Of a stretch of 64,000 bases of DNA, positions 50,747 through 60,000 are shown one piece after another. Position 1 is the stretch's first letter. The number at the start of each line of letters is the position of its first letter. The stretch comes from Leptothermofonsia sichuanensis E412 (GTDB lineage: Bacteria > Cyanobacteriota > Cyanobacteriia > Leptolyngbyales > Leptolyngbyaceae), in NCBI RefSeq assembly GCF_019891175.1, contig NZ_CP072600.1:5518001-5582000 (forward strand), read 5' to 3'. The translations under genes and the position numbers were made by a program. Below the pieces are notes generated by a model. The model had not been told where the DNA came from and searched no databases. It saw only the letters and a list, made by a program, of their open reading frames with translations.

Positions 50747-53734
50747 CTATGGCTTGACAATTAGCAGCTCTTTTCTAGCTGAATCCCCTGCGAAGTTGCC
50801 AGCACCCACGATGATATCACCGCTTTGTAGATGCCAGTCATTCAGAACAGAGTTGTAAGCATATAGACCGTAACAACGGAAACGAAAATAGTTGGTCGGA
50901 TCAATTCCCATAATCCCAATTCCCCAGGGGCTACGAATGATAAACTCAGCATTGGCGCTGGTGTTCATGTTGCCAGCCCGCTGGAGGCGGTTGTTGCTCG
51001 TGTCAATGATCCAACCATCAATCCGTGTGCCATTAGCCGCGAAGGCAAAACGCTCTAACCGGTTACCACCCAAGCACAGAGCATGAATCCCGTTGCCATC
51101 GGTCACGAGAATTTGGTGTTGTACCGGATTGGAAGGACATAGATTGTCGGCCAGGGCAAAATTGTGGGTATTGTGGACAACATAGCCGCCCAGATTTTCA
51201 CCATTGGCGTGCATCGCGACGGACGTTAACACACCACCTACCATTTTCAGCACGCCGATTCCCCAGGGGCTACTAATCAAAATCTCGTCCATTCCGTCGC
51301 CGTCGAGGTCAGCAATCAGACGAATCACATTACTCGCACTGTCAAACAGCCAACCACCGAAGCGAGTTCCATTGGGGGCCATATAGATATGATTGCTGTT
51401 TTGCAGCGAGATAATGCCGAGTCCCCAGGGACTGGTCAACACCATGTCTTTTCTGCGATCGCTATCAAACTGTCCGCAGCCCCAATAGGTATTGCCCGTA
51501 TTGACTGTCGTGTCAAGTAGCCACCCTCCTAACCGAGTTCCATTTTGATGAATCCGGCTAGGCACAAGCGATACGCCATCATATTCCAGTGTTGCCATGC
51601 CCCAGGAACTCCACACCAGAATTTCTCGCTTCTCGGTTCCAGTAAAGTTCTCAACCCCCATAATCCGATCGCGCCCTGAGTTGACAGTGGCATCGTAGCG
51701 CCACCCCCCAAACCAGGTATCTCTAGGCGCACCCATCAAAGCTCGGAAGTGAGTGCCGTCATATTTGAGTAATCCAATTCCCCAATCACTGGTTACGACA
51801 AATTCATCAATTCCATCCCCATCCACGTCGCCGATGCCGCGAATTGGATTGAATGCAGCATCAAAATTCCAGCCGTCAATCCAGGCCCGATTCGGATGGA
51901 CCTCCACCGATCTCAATTCGGAATTGAGTGCCAGAATACCCAAGCCATTTTTGTTGCGAAGGCGCAGTGTCCAATCCCCATTGAGGCTCCAGAAATAGGC
52001 TCTTTTGCGCTGGATATTATAAGTACTCAACCCTCCATCATTGGCCTGGGCATTGAAATAGCTTTTCCAACAGCTACCCAGATTGGCGCGATCGGATAAG
52101 CAGAAGCCTTCTGTAAAGCCATTGGGGGAGTCATTAAAGCCCTTGGCTCTAGAAAAGATAGCAGCACAGTTGGTGTAAAAGAGAATGCCCTCTGCATTGT
52201 TCCAGCGCCCATAGCTGCTGCTGGTGTAAGGGCCTGCTTGAGTTTCAGGGATTGAGTTAACGTTACAACCACCGTGAATGATGATGCTGGCCCCTGCATC
52301 TTTGAGCGTATTGTAGTGCCACAGTGTTCGGTGTAGATACAGATCTGCAAAGTCACCATACTCTTCGAAGCTGGGAATATGTTGGCCTGATCGATAAATC
52401 CATCTAGGCGGTAAGCCTCCAGCTTCAGTTGCAAGTACGGCTGGATCCGTGCCAGGTTTAAACTCAGAAATCCGAGCGTTGGAATGAGCAATGATGTACT
52501 TCAGCACAGCAGGCGTTTTATAGAACTGCACATACTGTTGAAGATTGGCGTGGGCAGTTTTCACACAGGGTTGAAAATCTGTTGCTGCTGCATTCACCAA
52601 GCCCTCATACCAATCTGGTGCAAAGTCTGTAGATCCGGAGATCACGGCGCCTCGGAAGGGCAAATGGGAAAATGCTCCATTGCGAAAACGATGGTTGCGA
52701 TCGAAATAGCCAATCAGTAATCGTCTCTCTAAGTCAATATCCTGGAAATTGAACAATTCCTCTTCGCTATTGAACAATGGTGTTGGGCTAGTCACCGCCT
52801 GTGGATTGCCGGCAGCATCCAAAAAGGCTCGCCCATCCGTACCCCGTAACGCAGGGTTGGGATTCACTGCTACCCGAAAAGCATTAATCCGTGAAACAGT
52901 GATATCAGGCTTTGCCAGGATATTGACCATGGCGCGATCGGCAAAATCAACCTCCTGATTCCGCTCAGTTTGATTCAACCGAAGTCGGAGGAAGGGGCTT
53001 GGGGTGGTGCGATGCTCCAGAATTGAGTAGATAGCATCATCGATAAAAAATGCATCGCGAAAAGGTTGGCTGCGGCGAATTGTGAAATTGGTGGACGAAA
53101 ATTCACAGTTTCTAACAGATTCCCCATCAAACCAACCAATTGCTGTTGTAGTAGCATCTGGAATTGCGGTGATCTCTTCCGCTGTAAAGTCGTTTTGCTG
53201 ATAGATTGCCTCCCAGTTGCCCGTTAGATCAGCCAAAACAATCTCAGCTCTCTCACTGATTAACTCAGTACCGATCGCAAGCTGACGCGGGGCTAAAAAT
53301 CCAGGGCACCAGGATACTCGTCTGACCAGGGATGCTTCGGGAAAATTGCCGATTAACAACACGCCTTCAAAGTTGACAAAAGTAGATTTCACTTCTCGGA
53401 AAAACTCGCGCAGGGCTAGTACAGTTCGTCCATCTTTGTGGGCAGGGCCACGATATAGATCTGCAAGAATAAAGCGTGTATGCAATCCTTCCGCCCGAAG
53501 GTCACCTTTCAAGCGTTGCAAACGACGCACCAAATCTGACCGTAAGCTGGCATTACCCGGACTATCTAACAACCGTGGTTCGATTAGCACCAGCGCCAAT
53601 CGACCGGTTGCGGGTGGGTTAGCATACGTGTGCTCAAAGGAAAGATAGGTAAGTGAGTTGATTTCAGGCAATCCATCCCCCGTCATGGCGTAGTTGGTGT
53701 AACGGTTTAGAATTGGCAAGAGTACGTCTGTCAT
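50747..53734 (-). CDS. C25 (gingipain)-like cysteine peptidase fused to a seven-unit propeller
   Basis: A 995-residue protein. Residues about 45-140 look like the C25-peptidase subdomain (RLALVLIEPRLL; FEGVLLIGNFPEASLVRR). Candidate catalytic residues are His417 (KYIIAHSNAR) and Cys490 (ASIIIHGGCNVNS), placed after hydrophobic strands as in caspase/gingipain folds. Residues about 595-995 hold seven units of 51-60 residues with motifs GGW and (S)PWGIG at about 598, 651, 711, 770, 824, 880 and 937, plus DVDGDGIDE-type calcium-like loops, FG-GAP/VCBS-like. The final strand KELLIVKP could close the ring with the first. No signal peptide is seen. ATG 53734 has a perfect AAGGAGG site. Protease activity is inferred. 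Confidence 0.78.
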   Translation of the reverse strand: MTDVLLPILNRYTNYAMTGDGLPEINSLTYLSFEHTYANPPATGRLALVLIEPRLLDSPGNASLRSDLVRRLQRLKGDLRAEGLHTRFILADLYRGPAHKDGRTVLALREFFREVKSTFVNFEGVLLIGNFPEASLVRRVSWCPGFLAPRQLAIGTELISERAEIVLADLTGNWEAIYQQNDFTAEEITAIPDATTTAIGWFDGESVRNCEFSSTNFTIRRSQPFRDAFFIDDAIYSILEHRTTPSPFLRLRLNQTERNQEVDFADRAMVNILAKPDITVSRINAFRVAVNPNPALRGTDGRAFLDAAGNPQAVTSPTPLFNSEEELFNFQDIDLERRLLIGYFDRNHRFRNGAFSHLPFRGAVISGSTDFAPDWYEGLVNAAATDFQPCVKTAHANLQQYVQFYKTPAVLKYIIAHSNARISEFKPGTDPAVLATEAGGLPPRWIYRSGQHIPSFEEYGDFADLYLHRTLWHYNTLKDAGASIIIHGGCNVNSIPETQAGPYTSSSYGRWNNAEGILFYTNCAAIFSRAKGFNDSPNGFTEGFCLSDRANLGSCWKSYFNAQANDGGLSTYNIQRKRAYFWSLNGDWTLRLRNKNGLGILALNSELRSVEVHPNRAWIDGWNFDAAFNPIRGIGDVDGDGIDEFVVTSDWGIGLLKYDGTHFRALMGAPRDTWFGGWRYDATVNSGRDRIMGVENFTGTEKREILVWSSWGMATLEYDGVSLVPSRIHQNGTRLGGWLLDTTVNTGNTYWGCGQFDSDRRKDMVLTSPWGLGIISLQNSNHIYMAPNGTRFGGWLFDSASNVIRLIADLDGDGMDEILISSPWGIGVLKMVGGVLTSVAMHANGENLGGYVVHNTHNFALADNLCPSNPVQHQILVTDGNGIHALCLGGNRLERFAFAANGTRIDGWIIDTSNNRLQRAGNMNTSANAEFIIRSPWGIGIMGIDPTNYFRFRCYGLYAYNSVLNDWHLQSGDIIVGAGNFAGDSARKELLIVKP

Positions 53735-54113
53735 AGTTTGTCCTCCTTTACTAAGACTGGGTTGCTTGATGTTGTGGGCTTTCTTCGAAATCGAACATTG
53801 TCAGAACAATCAATAATCAATTAGTCAGACCTACTTAGCTTGCAGCAGTATTTCAGCGTGCAAGCTATGATTTTGTTGTAGCTAACAAGATTGCTATTCA
53901 GCATTACCCGCAAGGGGACTTTGATCCATTCAGAATCAATAGAGGGGAAGTTTTTACAACAGTAACTAACCGATGCCTGGCGCTGGTCGCTAATATTAAG
54001 CTTTCTCCCCCTTAAAAATAAGTGCGGTAATTACTGGCTTATCCGGTTGCCTGCCTGTAGTGAGAGAGCAACAATTTGACTTAGGTTTTCCCACAGAAAG
54101 AGCGCCAGTAACG
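53735..54113. other. Intergenic region with a perfect 8-bp hairpin
   Basis: Upstream of the C25-like gene on the minus strand, so it should carry its promoter. agcttgca ... tgcaagct (53837-53866) forms a perfect 8-bp stem with a 14-nt loop, possibly an operator or RNA hairpin. No gene is seen. Confidence 0.5.
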
Positions 54114-56720
54114 TCATGAAACCTTTCCCAGCAGGATGTCCCGTTCTGGTTGCAGGATCTGATCCAGTTCGGGAGCGTACTTCAACGATGGCATTAGAGC
54201 TTCAAAAAATATCGTCATCGGGATATTTTCGACCACGGTCAGGAAATCTACGGGAGCGGGGCCATCGGCATGACGGTTGAGGACTCCAAACCCGGTTCGT
54301 TCGCGGCGGTACTGGCGGCTGGGGGCATGTTGCTTTAGCCACTGATCCAGGGTTGAGGAGCGGGTCATGGATTCAACCAGTTGTTGAAGAATCTCTGGAG
54401 GGGGAAGGGTGCGAGTTGCCTTAATCCATGCCTGGTTGAGCAGGTTTTGCCGTTTGTCAGGGTTTAACCAGGCAGCGATCGCCAATCCGCCTGCTGTCGT
54501 TTCAAGCTCAGACAAGGACTCCAGGGGCTGCCCATGTGCCAGGTTGAGAACCGCCTGACTCAAAGGAGTGCCATAGGTATCCAGGTCAGCACGGGATCCT
54601 TTCAGGTCTCCAACCCACCAGCGCAATCCACCCCGGCTTTGGTGTAGTTGGGAGGTTAGCAATGGTGAATTTTGAGCCGTCGTTGTTGCCAGCATTGCCG
54701 TGTATTCCGTTTCCATGCGACTCAGCACGGGTTGATAGAGCGGTTGAAGTTCTGGTAGCCCCCACAGGGGACTGGTGATCAGTAGCGGGTCGCGCAGCGC
54801 TTCCAGGGAGAGGGCAGCGATCGCCAGTTCAGAATTTCCCTGCGCCAGTAAACTCAACCCCAGCCCGTAGAAGACTCCCCGCTTTGCCGGAACCAGTTGA
54901 GCCGCACGGGCAAACCCCTGACTGGCGGCTTTAGGGTCCCGGTTAATCTGTAGCCATGCCAGATTCGAGTAGCCAAATTCCTGGTCAGGGGCTGCCTGAA
55001 TGCCCCGTTGCAGCCAGGAAACCCCATCTTGAAGCAAAATCTGCTGCTGCTTCGGGTCACTCATCTGTAAACCGGCATTTCCCAGGTTCCAGCCCAACTG
55101 GTAGGAGTAGTAAGGCTCCCAGGGAACCAACTGATGGGAGCGGGTCAACCGTTGAGCAAAGGTATTGAGGTCATTCTGACTCAGGGCGCGAAACCCCTGG
55201 CTGGAGAGCATCCAGGCTTGCTGAATGGGAACCAGCCAGACCAGGATGATAGCCAGCAGCCCAAGTCCAGAGAGGGGTGGGAAGTAGGAGGTGAGAGAGT
55301 TTTTGGTCGTTGGAGCTTTATCTTCCTGCTTCCTGGCTTCTGGCTCCTCGTCCCCGACCCCTGACTCCTGACTTCTAACTTCTGACTTCTGATTCCTGAA
55401 CTCTGCGGCTAACACGGCCAGGTAAAGGACAAGAACACCACTGATCGGAATGTTGTCAAGCTGGTAGTCAGTCAGACTGAAGAGAACGTAAGCAGTCAGC
55501 CCGCTGAGAATGCAGCCGATCAGGATAGGAGGAGTGGAGGGGTGGGCGGTGGGTTGAAGGTTTAGCGATCGCAGCCAGCGAAGGGTCAGGACGGTGAGGA
55601 GGGCAATTGCGCCGACGGCTGTCAGCACTGACCATAGACCTAGCTCTGCCCAGAGTTGAGCGGGTGTGCTGTGTAACTGGTAATGGAGTTCTGCTTCCCG
55701 CCCTGCCCAGGTGGGACGATAGCGCTGATAGAGGAGAGGGACATTACCCGGTCCAGCCCCGGTCAGAAGATGACTCAATCCCATACGCCAGCCGGTAGTG
55801 ACTGTAATCAGGCGATAGGCAAGTTCTCCTTCCCCCTGCCCGGTAAAAAACCCGGTAATCAGCGATCGCAGGCGATTGTTCCCCAGCACCAGTCCTGCCA
55901 GACCGACCAGTCCCGCCAGACCGATCAGTCCAACCCAGCGACGGGGTAGCTGACTGCGCCAGAGTAAGCCAGCAACCGCGATCGCCAGCAGCAGCGCTAC
56001 CCCCAGCCAGCCTCCCCGTGAACTGGTGGTATAGAGATTGACCAGCCCCAGGCAAACACCCGTCAGCCAGACCCACCGTTGCCATCCTGTCTGCACAATC
56101 CCCAGCCCCAGGAATAGGGGCAAAACCAGCACCAGATAACCTGCCACATAGTTTTGATGCCCGATCGGGAAACCGTTCCGTAACTCTATATTGGCGAAGT
56201 CAAAGGGTAGGCTGACCCCCAGTTGGCGAAACTCCTGTAGTCGAGTCAGTTCTGGTGCCAGCGTTTGACTGCTCCACAGCAACAGGCTAACCAGAATAAA
56301 CGCTAACGCTAAATAGCCCTGAAAAATCAGCAACCCAATCCGGCGCGAGGGAACCAGCCAGCTATTCAGGGCATACAGGGCCGCGAAAAAGCACAGGACT
56401 GCCCAGCCATACCAGTGGGCTTGTCTTGGAAAGGGAGAAAGCAGGGTTGAGAGGAGCAGACCCACCAGCAGAAACCCCACTACCCAATCCAACCGATTGC
56501 CCAACCAGGAGAAGCGCCGCTGCCATACTATTCCCAGCAGCCAGAGTACTGGACACAGTAAGCCCACCTGCCAGAACAGAACCCAGGGCCACTCCACCAT
56601 TGCCGTATTGCTATCGGGCAATAGTGTAAACAGGATGTAAAAGGCAGCGGTCAGCAGCCCCAGAAGGTTTCCCTTTGTGGAGGGAGGAGAGAGAGGAGAG
56701 AGGGGGATTGGTTTAGTCAT
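54114..56720 (-). CDS. O-antigen ligase-like (Wzy_C) polymerase with TPR C-terminus
   Basis: An 868-residue protein with about twelve membrane helices (residues 15-430, plus one near 485-505). A Wzy_C-type loop is present (LLTGAGPGNVPLLYQRYRP ... HYQLHSTPAQLWAELGLWS), and so is YTTSSRGGWLGVALLL. The family joins or polymerises surface polysaccharide at the outer face of the inner membrane. The rest (about 515-868) is helical, TPR-like. Residues about 440-465 (QKSEVRSQESGVGDEEPEARKQ) are encoded by a heptamer repeat and look like an insertion between domains. It is followed downstream by no glycosyl gene; the sugar transferase lies upstream. Confidence 0.88.
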   Translation of the reverse strand: MTKPIPLSPLSPPSTKGNLLGLLTAAFYILFTLLPDSNTAMVEWPWVLFWQVGLLCPVLWLLGIVWQRRFSWLGNRLDWVVGFLLVGLLLSTLLSPFPRQAHWYGWAVLCFFAALYALNSWLVPSRRIGLLIFQGYLALAFILVSLLLWSSQTLAPELTRLQEFRQLGVSLPFDFANIELRNGFPIGHQNYVAGYLVLVLPLFLGLGIVQTGWQRWVWLTGVCLGLVNLYTTSSRGGWLGVALLLAIAVAGLLWRSQLPRRWVGLIGLAGLVGLAGLVLGNNRLRSLITGFFTGQGEGELAYRLITVTTGWRMGLSHLLTGAGPGNVPLLYQRYRPTWAGREAELHYQLHSTPAQLWAELGLWSVLTAVGAIALLTVLTLRWLRSLNLQPTAHPSTPPILIGCILSGLTAYVLFSLTDYQLDNIPISGVLVLYLAVLAAEFRNQKSEVRSQESGVGDEEPEARKQEDKAPTTKNSLTSYFPPLSGLGLLAIILVWLVPIQQAWMLSSQGFRALSQNDLNTFAQRLTRSHQLVPWEPYYSYQLGWNLGNAGLQMSDPKQQQILLQDGVSWLQRGIQAAPDQEFGYSNLAWLQINRDPKAASQGFARAAQLVPAKRGVFYGLGLSLLAQGNSELAIAALSLEALRDPLLITSPLWGLPELQPLYQPVLSRMETEYTAMLATTTAQNSPLLTSQLHQSRGGLRWWVGDLKGSRADLDTYGTPLSQAVLNLAHGQPLESLSELETTAGGLAIAAWLNPDKRQNLLNQAWIKATRTLPPPEILQQLVESMTRSSTLDQWLKQHAPSRQYRRERTGFGVLNRHADGPAPVDFLTVVENIPMTIFFEALMPSLKYAPELDQILQPERDILLGKVS
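55327..55403 (+). repeat. Tandem heptamer repeat inside the O-antigen ligase gene
   Basis: Eleven 7-base units in register: TGCTTCC TGGCTTC TGGCTCC, then TCGTCCC CGACCCC, then TGACTCC TGACTTC, then TAACTTC TGACTTC, then TGATTCC TGAACTC. The spacing is kept without gaps. On the gene strand the repeat is read in frame, giving a Glu/Ser/Arg/Gln-rich linker. Confidence 0.85.
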
Positions 56721-56787
56721 GGAATAAGGGCTGGGGGAGGTTGAAAACCCGGAGGTCTGGGAGGCTATGATTTAGTCGCCCACTGGC

Positions 56788-58215
56788 TTAGTACGCTCCC
56801 CTGCCAAAAAGAACGATTTTGACGGTTTCCAGGAGAATTTCCAGATCCAGGTTGAGTGACCAGTTATCAATGTAATAGAGGTCAAGGCGGGCAGCTTCGT
56901 TAAAGGCATCAATTTCGGAGCGACCGGAGATCTGCCATAGTCCGGTGATGCCGGGAAGTACCTGATGGCGAGTATGATGCCAGGGATCGAAGCGTTGAAT
57001 GTCTCTCAGTGGCAGGGGACGGGGACCAACCAGGCTCATTTGACCCAGCAGAACGTTAATCAGTTGGGGGAGTTCGTCAATGCTGGTTCGGCGCAGGAAG
57101 TGCCCGATGCGGGTGATGCGGGGGTCGTTTTTAATCTTGAACATGACGCCATCGCCAGTTTCATTTTGCTGCTCCAGGGCAGCCTGCAGGGAGGCGGCTT
57201 CTGGAACCATTGTGCGGAACTTCCACATCTGGAATACTCTGCCATGCAGTCCCATTCGCTCCTGGCAAAAGAGGATGGGTCCCTTAGAGGTCAGCTTGAT
57301 GGCGATCGCCACTCCCAGAAACAGCGGCGACAGCACCACCAACCCCACCAGTGCCCCCACCAGGTCAATGACGCGCTTGAATCGATAGTCCCACCCACTG
57401 AGAAAATCAGCTTCCATTCTGAGGGTCGGCACTCCGGCAAACACTTCGGGCACTCCCCGGCGGTGCAGCATCTCCAGGCTAGAAGGAATCAGCCGTAGCG
57501 TTACGCCTGCCCGGCGAAGCTGCCAGTAGAGGCCGGAAGCCAGCTCGCTCTGAGGTAAACCTTCTGCCAGGACTTCTTGCGCACCAGAAGCCAGAATTGC
57601 CTGAATTGTGGTCGTGCTGCTGGCCGTGGCGGCGAGGGCAGCTCCGACCAATTTGCAACGAGAGCGCCGTTTCAGCACCCGTGATAGTTGAGACAGTCGT
57701 TCTGCGGGAGCCAGGATAAAAACAGGGGTCTGGGTCTGCTCGAAGCGCCGCAGAACCAGACTGGTGATTAACCGAAACCCAATTACCAGGGCAACACTGC
57801 CAAACCAGGCAGTGAAGAAGAGCGATCGCGGTAAATCCAGCTTGGGATCATAAAAGTAGCTGATGACCAGGGAAGAGAGATAAACCACACTCACCATCTG
57901 ACCAGAGCGAATGTAATTTTTCCACTGGGTTGAAGAGCCATACAGTCCACTGCGGGCAAACAGGATGAGGGTGACGACTGCAAACAGCCAGAACAGGAGG
58001 GGTAACCCCAGCCAGACTCCCCAGGATAATTGAGGTGGCAGGGGAGAATAGTAGCGATTTAGCCGAACGGCTATCTGCCATGCGATCGCCAGTGCCGCCG
58101 TGTCGCTTAACAACAGCACCAGACTCCTTTGCCATCGCCAGCTCAAAATTTGCTGCAACTCAAGCTGACGGGGGGCACGAATATCCGTTGCTTTCTTGTG
58201 AGAAACACTATCCAT
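56788..58215 (-). CDS. Polyprenyl-phosphate sugar phosphotransferase (WbaP-like)
   Basis: A 475-residue protein with four N-terminal helices (about 30-160), a CoA-binding-like middle domain and a C-terminal bacterial sugar transferase domain (about 285-475). Typical motifs are KRVIDLVGALVGLVVLSPLF, GPILFCQERMGLHGRVFQMWKFRTM, RTSIDELPQLINVL, SLVGPRPLP and LPGITGLWQISGR. It transfers a sugar phosphate to undecaprenyl phosphate, starting surface polysaccharide synthesis. The O-antigen ligase gene follows 67 bp downstream on the same strand. Confidence 0.95.
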   Translation of the reverse strand: MDSVSHKKATDIRAPRQLELQQILSWRWQRSLVLLLSDTAALAIAWQIAVRLNRYYSPLPPQLSWGVWLGLPLLFWLFAVVTLILFARSGLYGSSTQWKNYIRSGQMVSVVYLSSLVISYFYDPKLDLPRSLFFTAWFGSVALVIGFRLITSLVLRRFEQTQTPVFILAPAERLSQLSRVLKRRSRCKLVGAALAATASSTTTIQAILASGAQEVLAEGLPQSELASGLYWQLRRAGVTLRLIPSSLEMLHRRGVPEVFAGVPTLRMEADFLSGWDYRFKRVIDLVGALVGLVVLSPLFLGVAIAIKLTSKGPILFCQERMGLHGRVFQMWKFRTMVPEAASLQAALEQQNETGDGVMFKIKNDPRITRIGHFLRRTSIDELPQLINVLLGQMSLVGPRPLPLRDIQRFDPWHHTRHQVLPGITGLWQISGRSEIDAFNEAARLDLYYIDNWSLNLDLEILLETVKIVLFGRGAY

Positions 58216-58357
58216 TGCATATGTCGGGGGGAGATGCGTCCAGTAACAGCGTTGGCGCTGCTAACTATTCAGCAGGGCAATGGGCTTAGTATTCCGCAAA
58301 TGCCAGGGAAACATATCGTGTCCCTAATTTCTCTCTATTTGTAATTACCAGTTTTAA

Positions 58358-58597
58358 TTACCAGGTGGGATCGGTGTAGAGATTGATGGTCAGGCGCGAT
58401 CGTCCAGGTGGCACCGCACTGATGCAGCTACAGACGGATTCTTCTCCATCAATCTCTACTTCACAGGCATGACAGGACCCCATCAGACAGCCCGTTGGGA
58501 TTACAATACCCGCACGGGCGGCAACTTGCAGTAAGGGTTCTCCGGGTTCGGCTGCGATGGTTACATCATCGGGCAGGAAGTGAATGCAGACGCTCAT
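58358..58597 (-). CDS. 2Fe-2S ferredoxin
   Basis: A 79-residue plant-type ferredoxin with ligand pattern GCLMGSCHACEVEI followed by VCSC (C-x4-C-x2-C plus a distal Cys). It is shorter than photosynthetic PetF (about 97) and lacks part of its N- and C-terminal regions, so it is likelier a partner for a specific oxidoreductase. The DUF3445 haem protein is encoded 366 bp upstream on the same strand. Confidence 0.9.
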   Translation of the reverse strand: MSVCIHFLPDDVTIAAEPGEPLLQVAARAGIVIPTGCLMGSCHACEVEIDGEESVCSCISAVPPGRSRLTINLYTDPTW

Positions 58598-58702
58598 AAT
58601 GGGATTCTAAAGAATGTCTAAACGGAATGAGCTTTTTGATACTTACCCCTTACTGTATGAATCAAGGACAAACGGGTACGTTGCACCGAAAGGGTTAGGG
58701 AT

Positions 58703-58741
58703 AATAAGCGCGCCAGAGCATTCAGGTGCGCTTATTTTGTT
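58703..58741 (+). terminator. Terminator-like hairpin
   Basis: aataagcgc (58703-58711) pairs with gcgcttatt (58728-58736), a perfect 9-bp stem with a 16-nt loop, followed by ttgtttt. It lies between the DUF3445 and ferredoxin genes. On the minus strand the stem is preceded by aaaacaaaataagcgc, so it may act on either strand; the T-rich tail favours the plus strand, where no upstream gene is seen. Confidence 0.5.
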
Positions 58742-58854
58742 TTAGCCTAGAATCTTTAGCCTGGAATCGTGGGTTAAGGTCTGTTCGTGACCTGAAATCA
58801 GGAAGGATTACTATACCGTGTCAGTCAACAATTGTTAGTTTGTAGTGCTTTTCC

Positions 58855-58900
58855 TTTGTAGCGTCAACTTCAGTTGGCTTGCTGAAGCAAGCGCTACAAA
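58855..58900. repeat. Imperfect palindrome
   Basis: Outer arms tttgtagcg / cgctacaaa are perfect over nine bases; inner arms cttcag / ctgaag also pair. It could be a protein-binding site, a transcript hairpin or a transposon-derived palindrome. Confidence 0.6.
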
Positions 58901-58962
58901 CAATTCCCTGGCAACATATATACTACATTTATAGTACATTCTCGTATATTATATTCTCGCTC

Positions 58963-60000
58963 CTAATCGTTTAGCCATGCCAGGATAATCGCTTTATCTT
59001 CAGCCAGCCCCTTGTAGATTAACGATTTTGGGGTCATGGATTCAATGGCAGAAACCAGTCTGGTGCGCAATAAAGGATCTTGTTTAAGTGGTTGGCAATC
59101 TCTGAAATATCCGCGAATTGTAAATAAAGCCGCCTCCTGGTGGGGAAATCCCCAGATCACCTGGCGCTCAATCCGCAGGTAAAGCCGGGGATGAAAGGGA
59201 TCGAAAGACCTGCCGTGCCACGTCGAGATCGGGACCTGGGGGGGAGCTTCTGGATGATGGTTGAGTCGGGCATCTGTACTGATCCCCCAGGCAAAGCGAA
59301 CTGTTGGACGACGGGTGATCATTGTATTCACTATCGCTGTTCCCTGTTGACTGATTTTTTCCATCCCGGCAACAGGGGCATGGACAGTGGAAAAATCCCT
59401 GCCGATTTTTGCTTCAGCCGCCCAGTGATTGGGGAAGCAGAGGTGAATTGCACTGACCCAATGATGCTCTCCCTCCCGGCAAACCACGGTCAGATCTTCC
59501 TGAACCTGAGCTGCCAGGGCATCTAAAGCAGAAACATAGGGTGGCGATCCGGGTTCAGCATCAGGCTGGAGTTGGAGTTGAACATCTTGTAACTGGCCTG
59601 TTTCATCCAGATACAGGGTTTCGCCAGTTTGTCGGCAGTGAAGCACGGTACTGCCATTTTTCAGTTGTTCGGCATGAAACCACTGGGGGTGTTCCTGGGT
59701 CAGGCGTCGGGCGATGAACCGGGCGATCGCCCCGGCTACCTCATCCCTATAGTTACAGGTTTGATAGTACTTGGTCAGGCGCTCAGCCCGCGCCATTTGC
59801 TTCATCTGGCGATAGTGGGGGAAGTTGCGGTCAAACTGAAATACCTGCTGATCTATCTGACCGTTGCCAAAATCATAACCAAGCGGCACCATTCCTGGCT
59901 TAATTTCATAACGCCCGGTTTCAAGCGGAAAATAGCGGGGCGCATTTTCAATCATTTCTACTGGTCTGGCTTCCTGGAGCCAGCAGTTGACAGGCTTCAT
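58963..60000 (-). CDS. DUF3445 (haem-dependent oxidative N-demethylase-like) protein
   Basis: A 345-residue protein matching DUF3445: PRYFPLETGRYEIKPGMVPLGYD near the start, HWVSAIHLCFPNHWAAEAKIGRDFSTVHAPVAG in the middle and LYLRIERQVIWGFPHQEAALFTIRGY near the end. The DUF3445 family includes the alpha subunit of a haem-dependent oxidative N-demethylase of methylated amines. The other HodM-type subunits are not adjacent; a small ferredoxin downstream could donate electrons. Substrate unknown. Confidence 0.85.
   Translation of the reverse strand: MKPVNCWLQEARPVEMIENAPRYFPLETGRYEIKPGMVPLGYDFGNGQIDQQVFQFDRNFPHYRQMKQMARAERLTKYYQTCNYRDEVAGAIARFIARRLTQEHPQWFHAEQLKNGSTVLHCRQTGETLYLDETGQLQDVQLQLQPDAEPGSPPYVSALDALAAQVQEDLTVVCREGEHHWVSAIHLCFPNHWAAEAKIGRDFSTVHAPVAGMEKISQQGTAIVNTMITRRPTVRFAWGISTDARLNHHPEAPPQVPISTWHGRSFDPFHPRLYLRIERQVIWGFPHQEAALFTIRGYFRDCQPLKQDPLLRTRLVSAIESMTPKSLIYKGLAEDKAIILAWLND

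Larger units (their letters stand above)
58598..58962. other. Intergenic region with two hairpins
   Basis: Holds a terminator-like hairpin (58703-58736) and an imperfect palindrome (58855-58900), both listed separately. There is an AT-rich tract at 58915-58960 (atatactacatttatagtac). No gene is seen. Confidence 0.55.
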
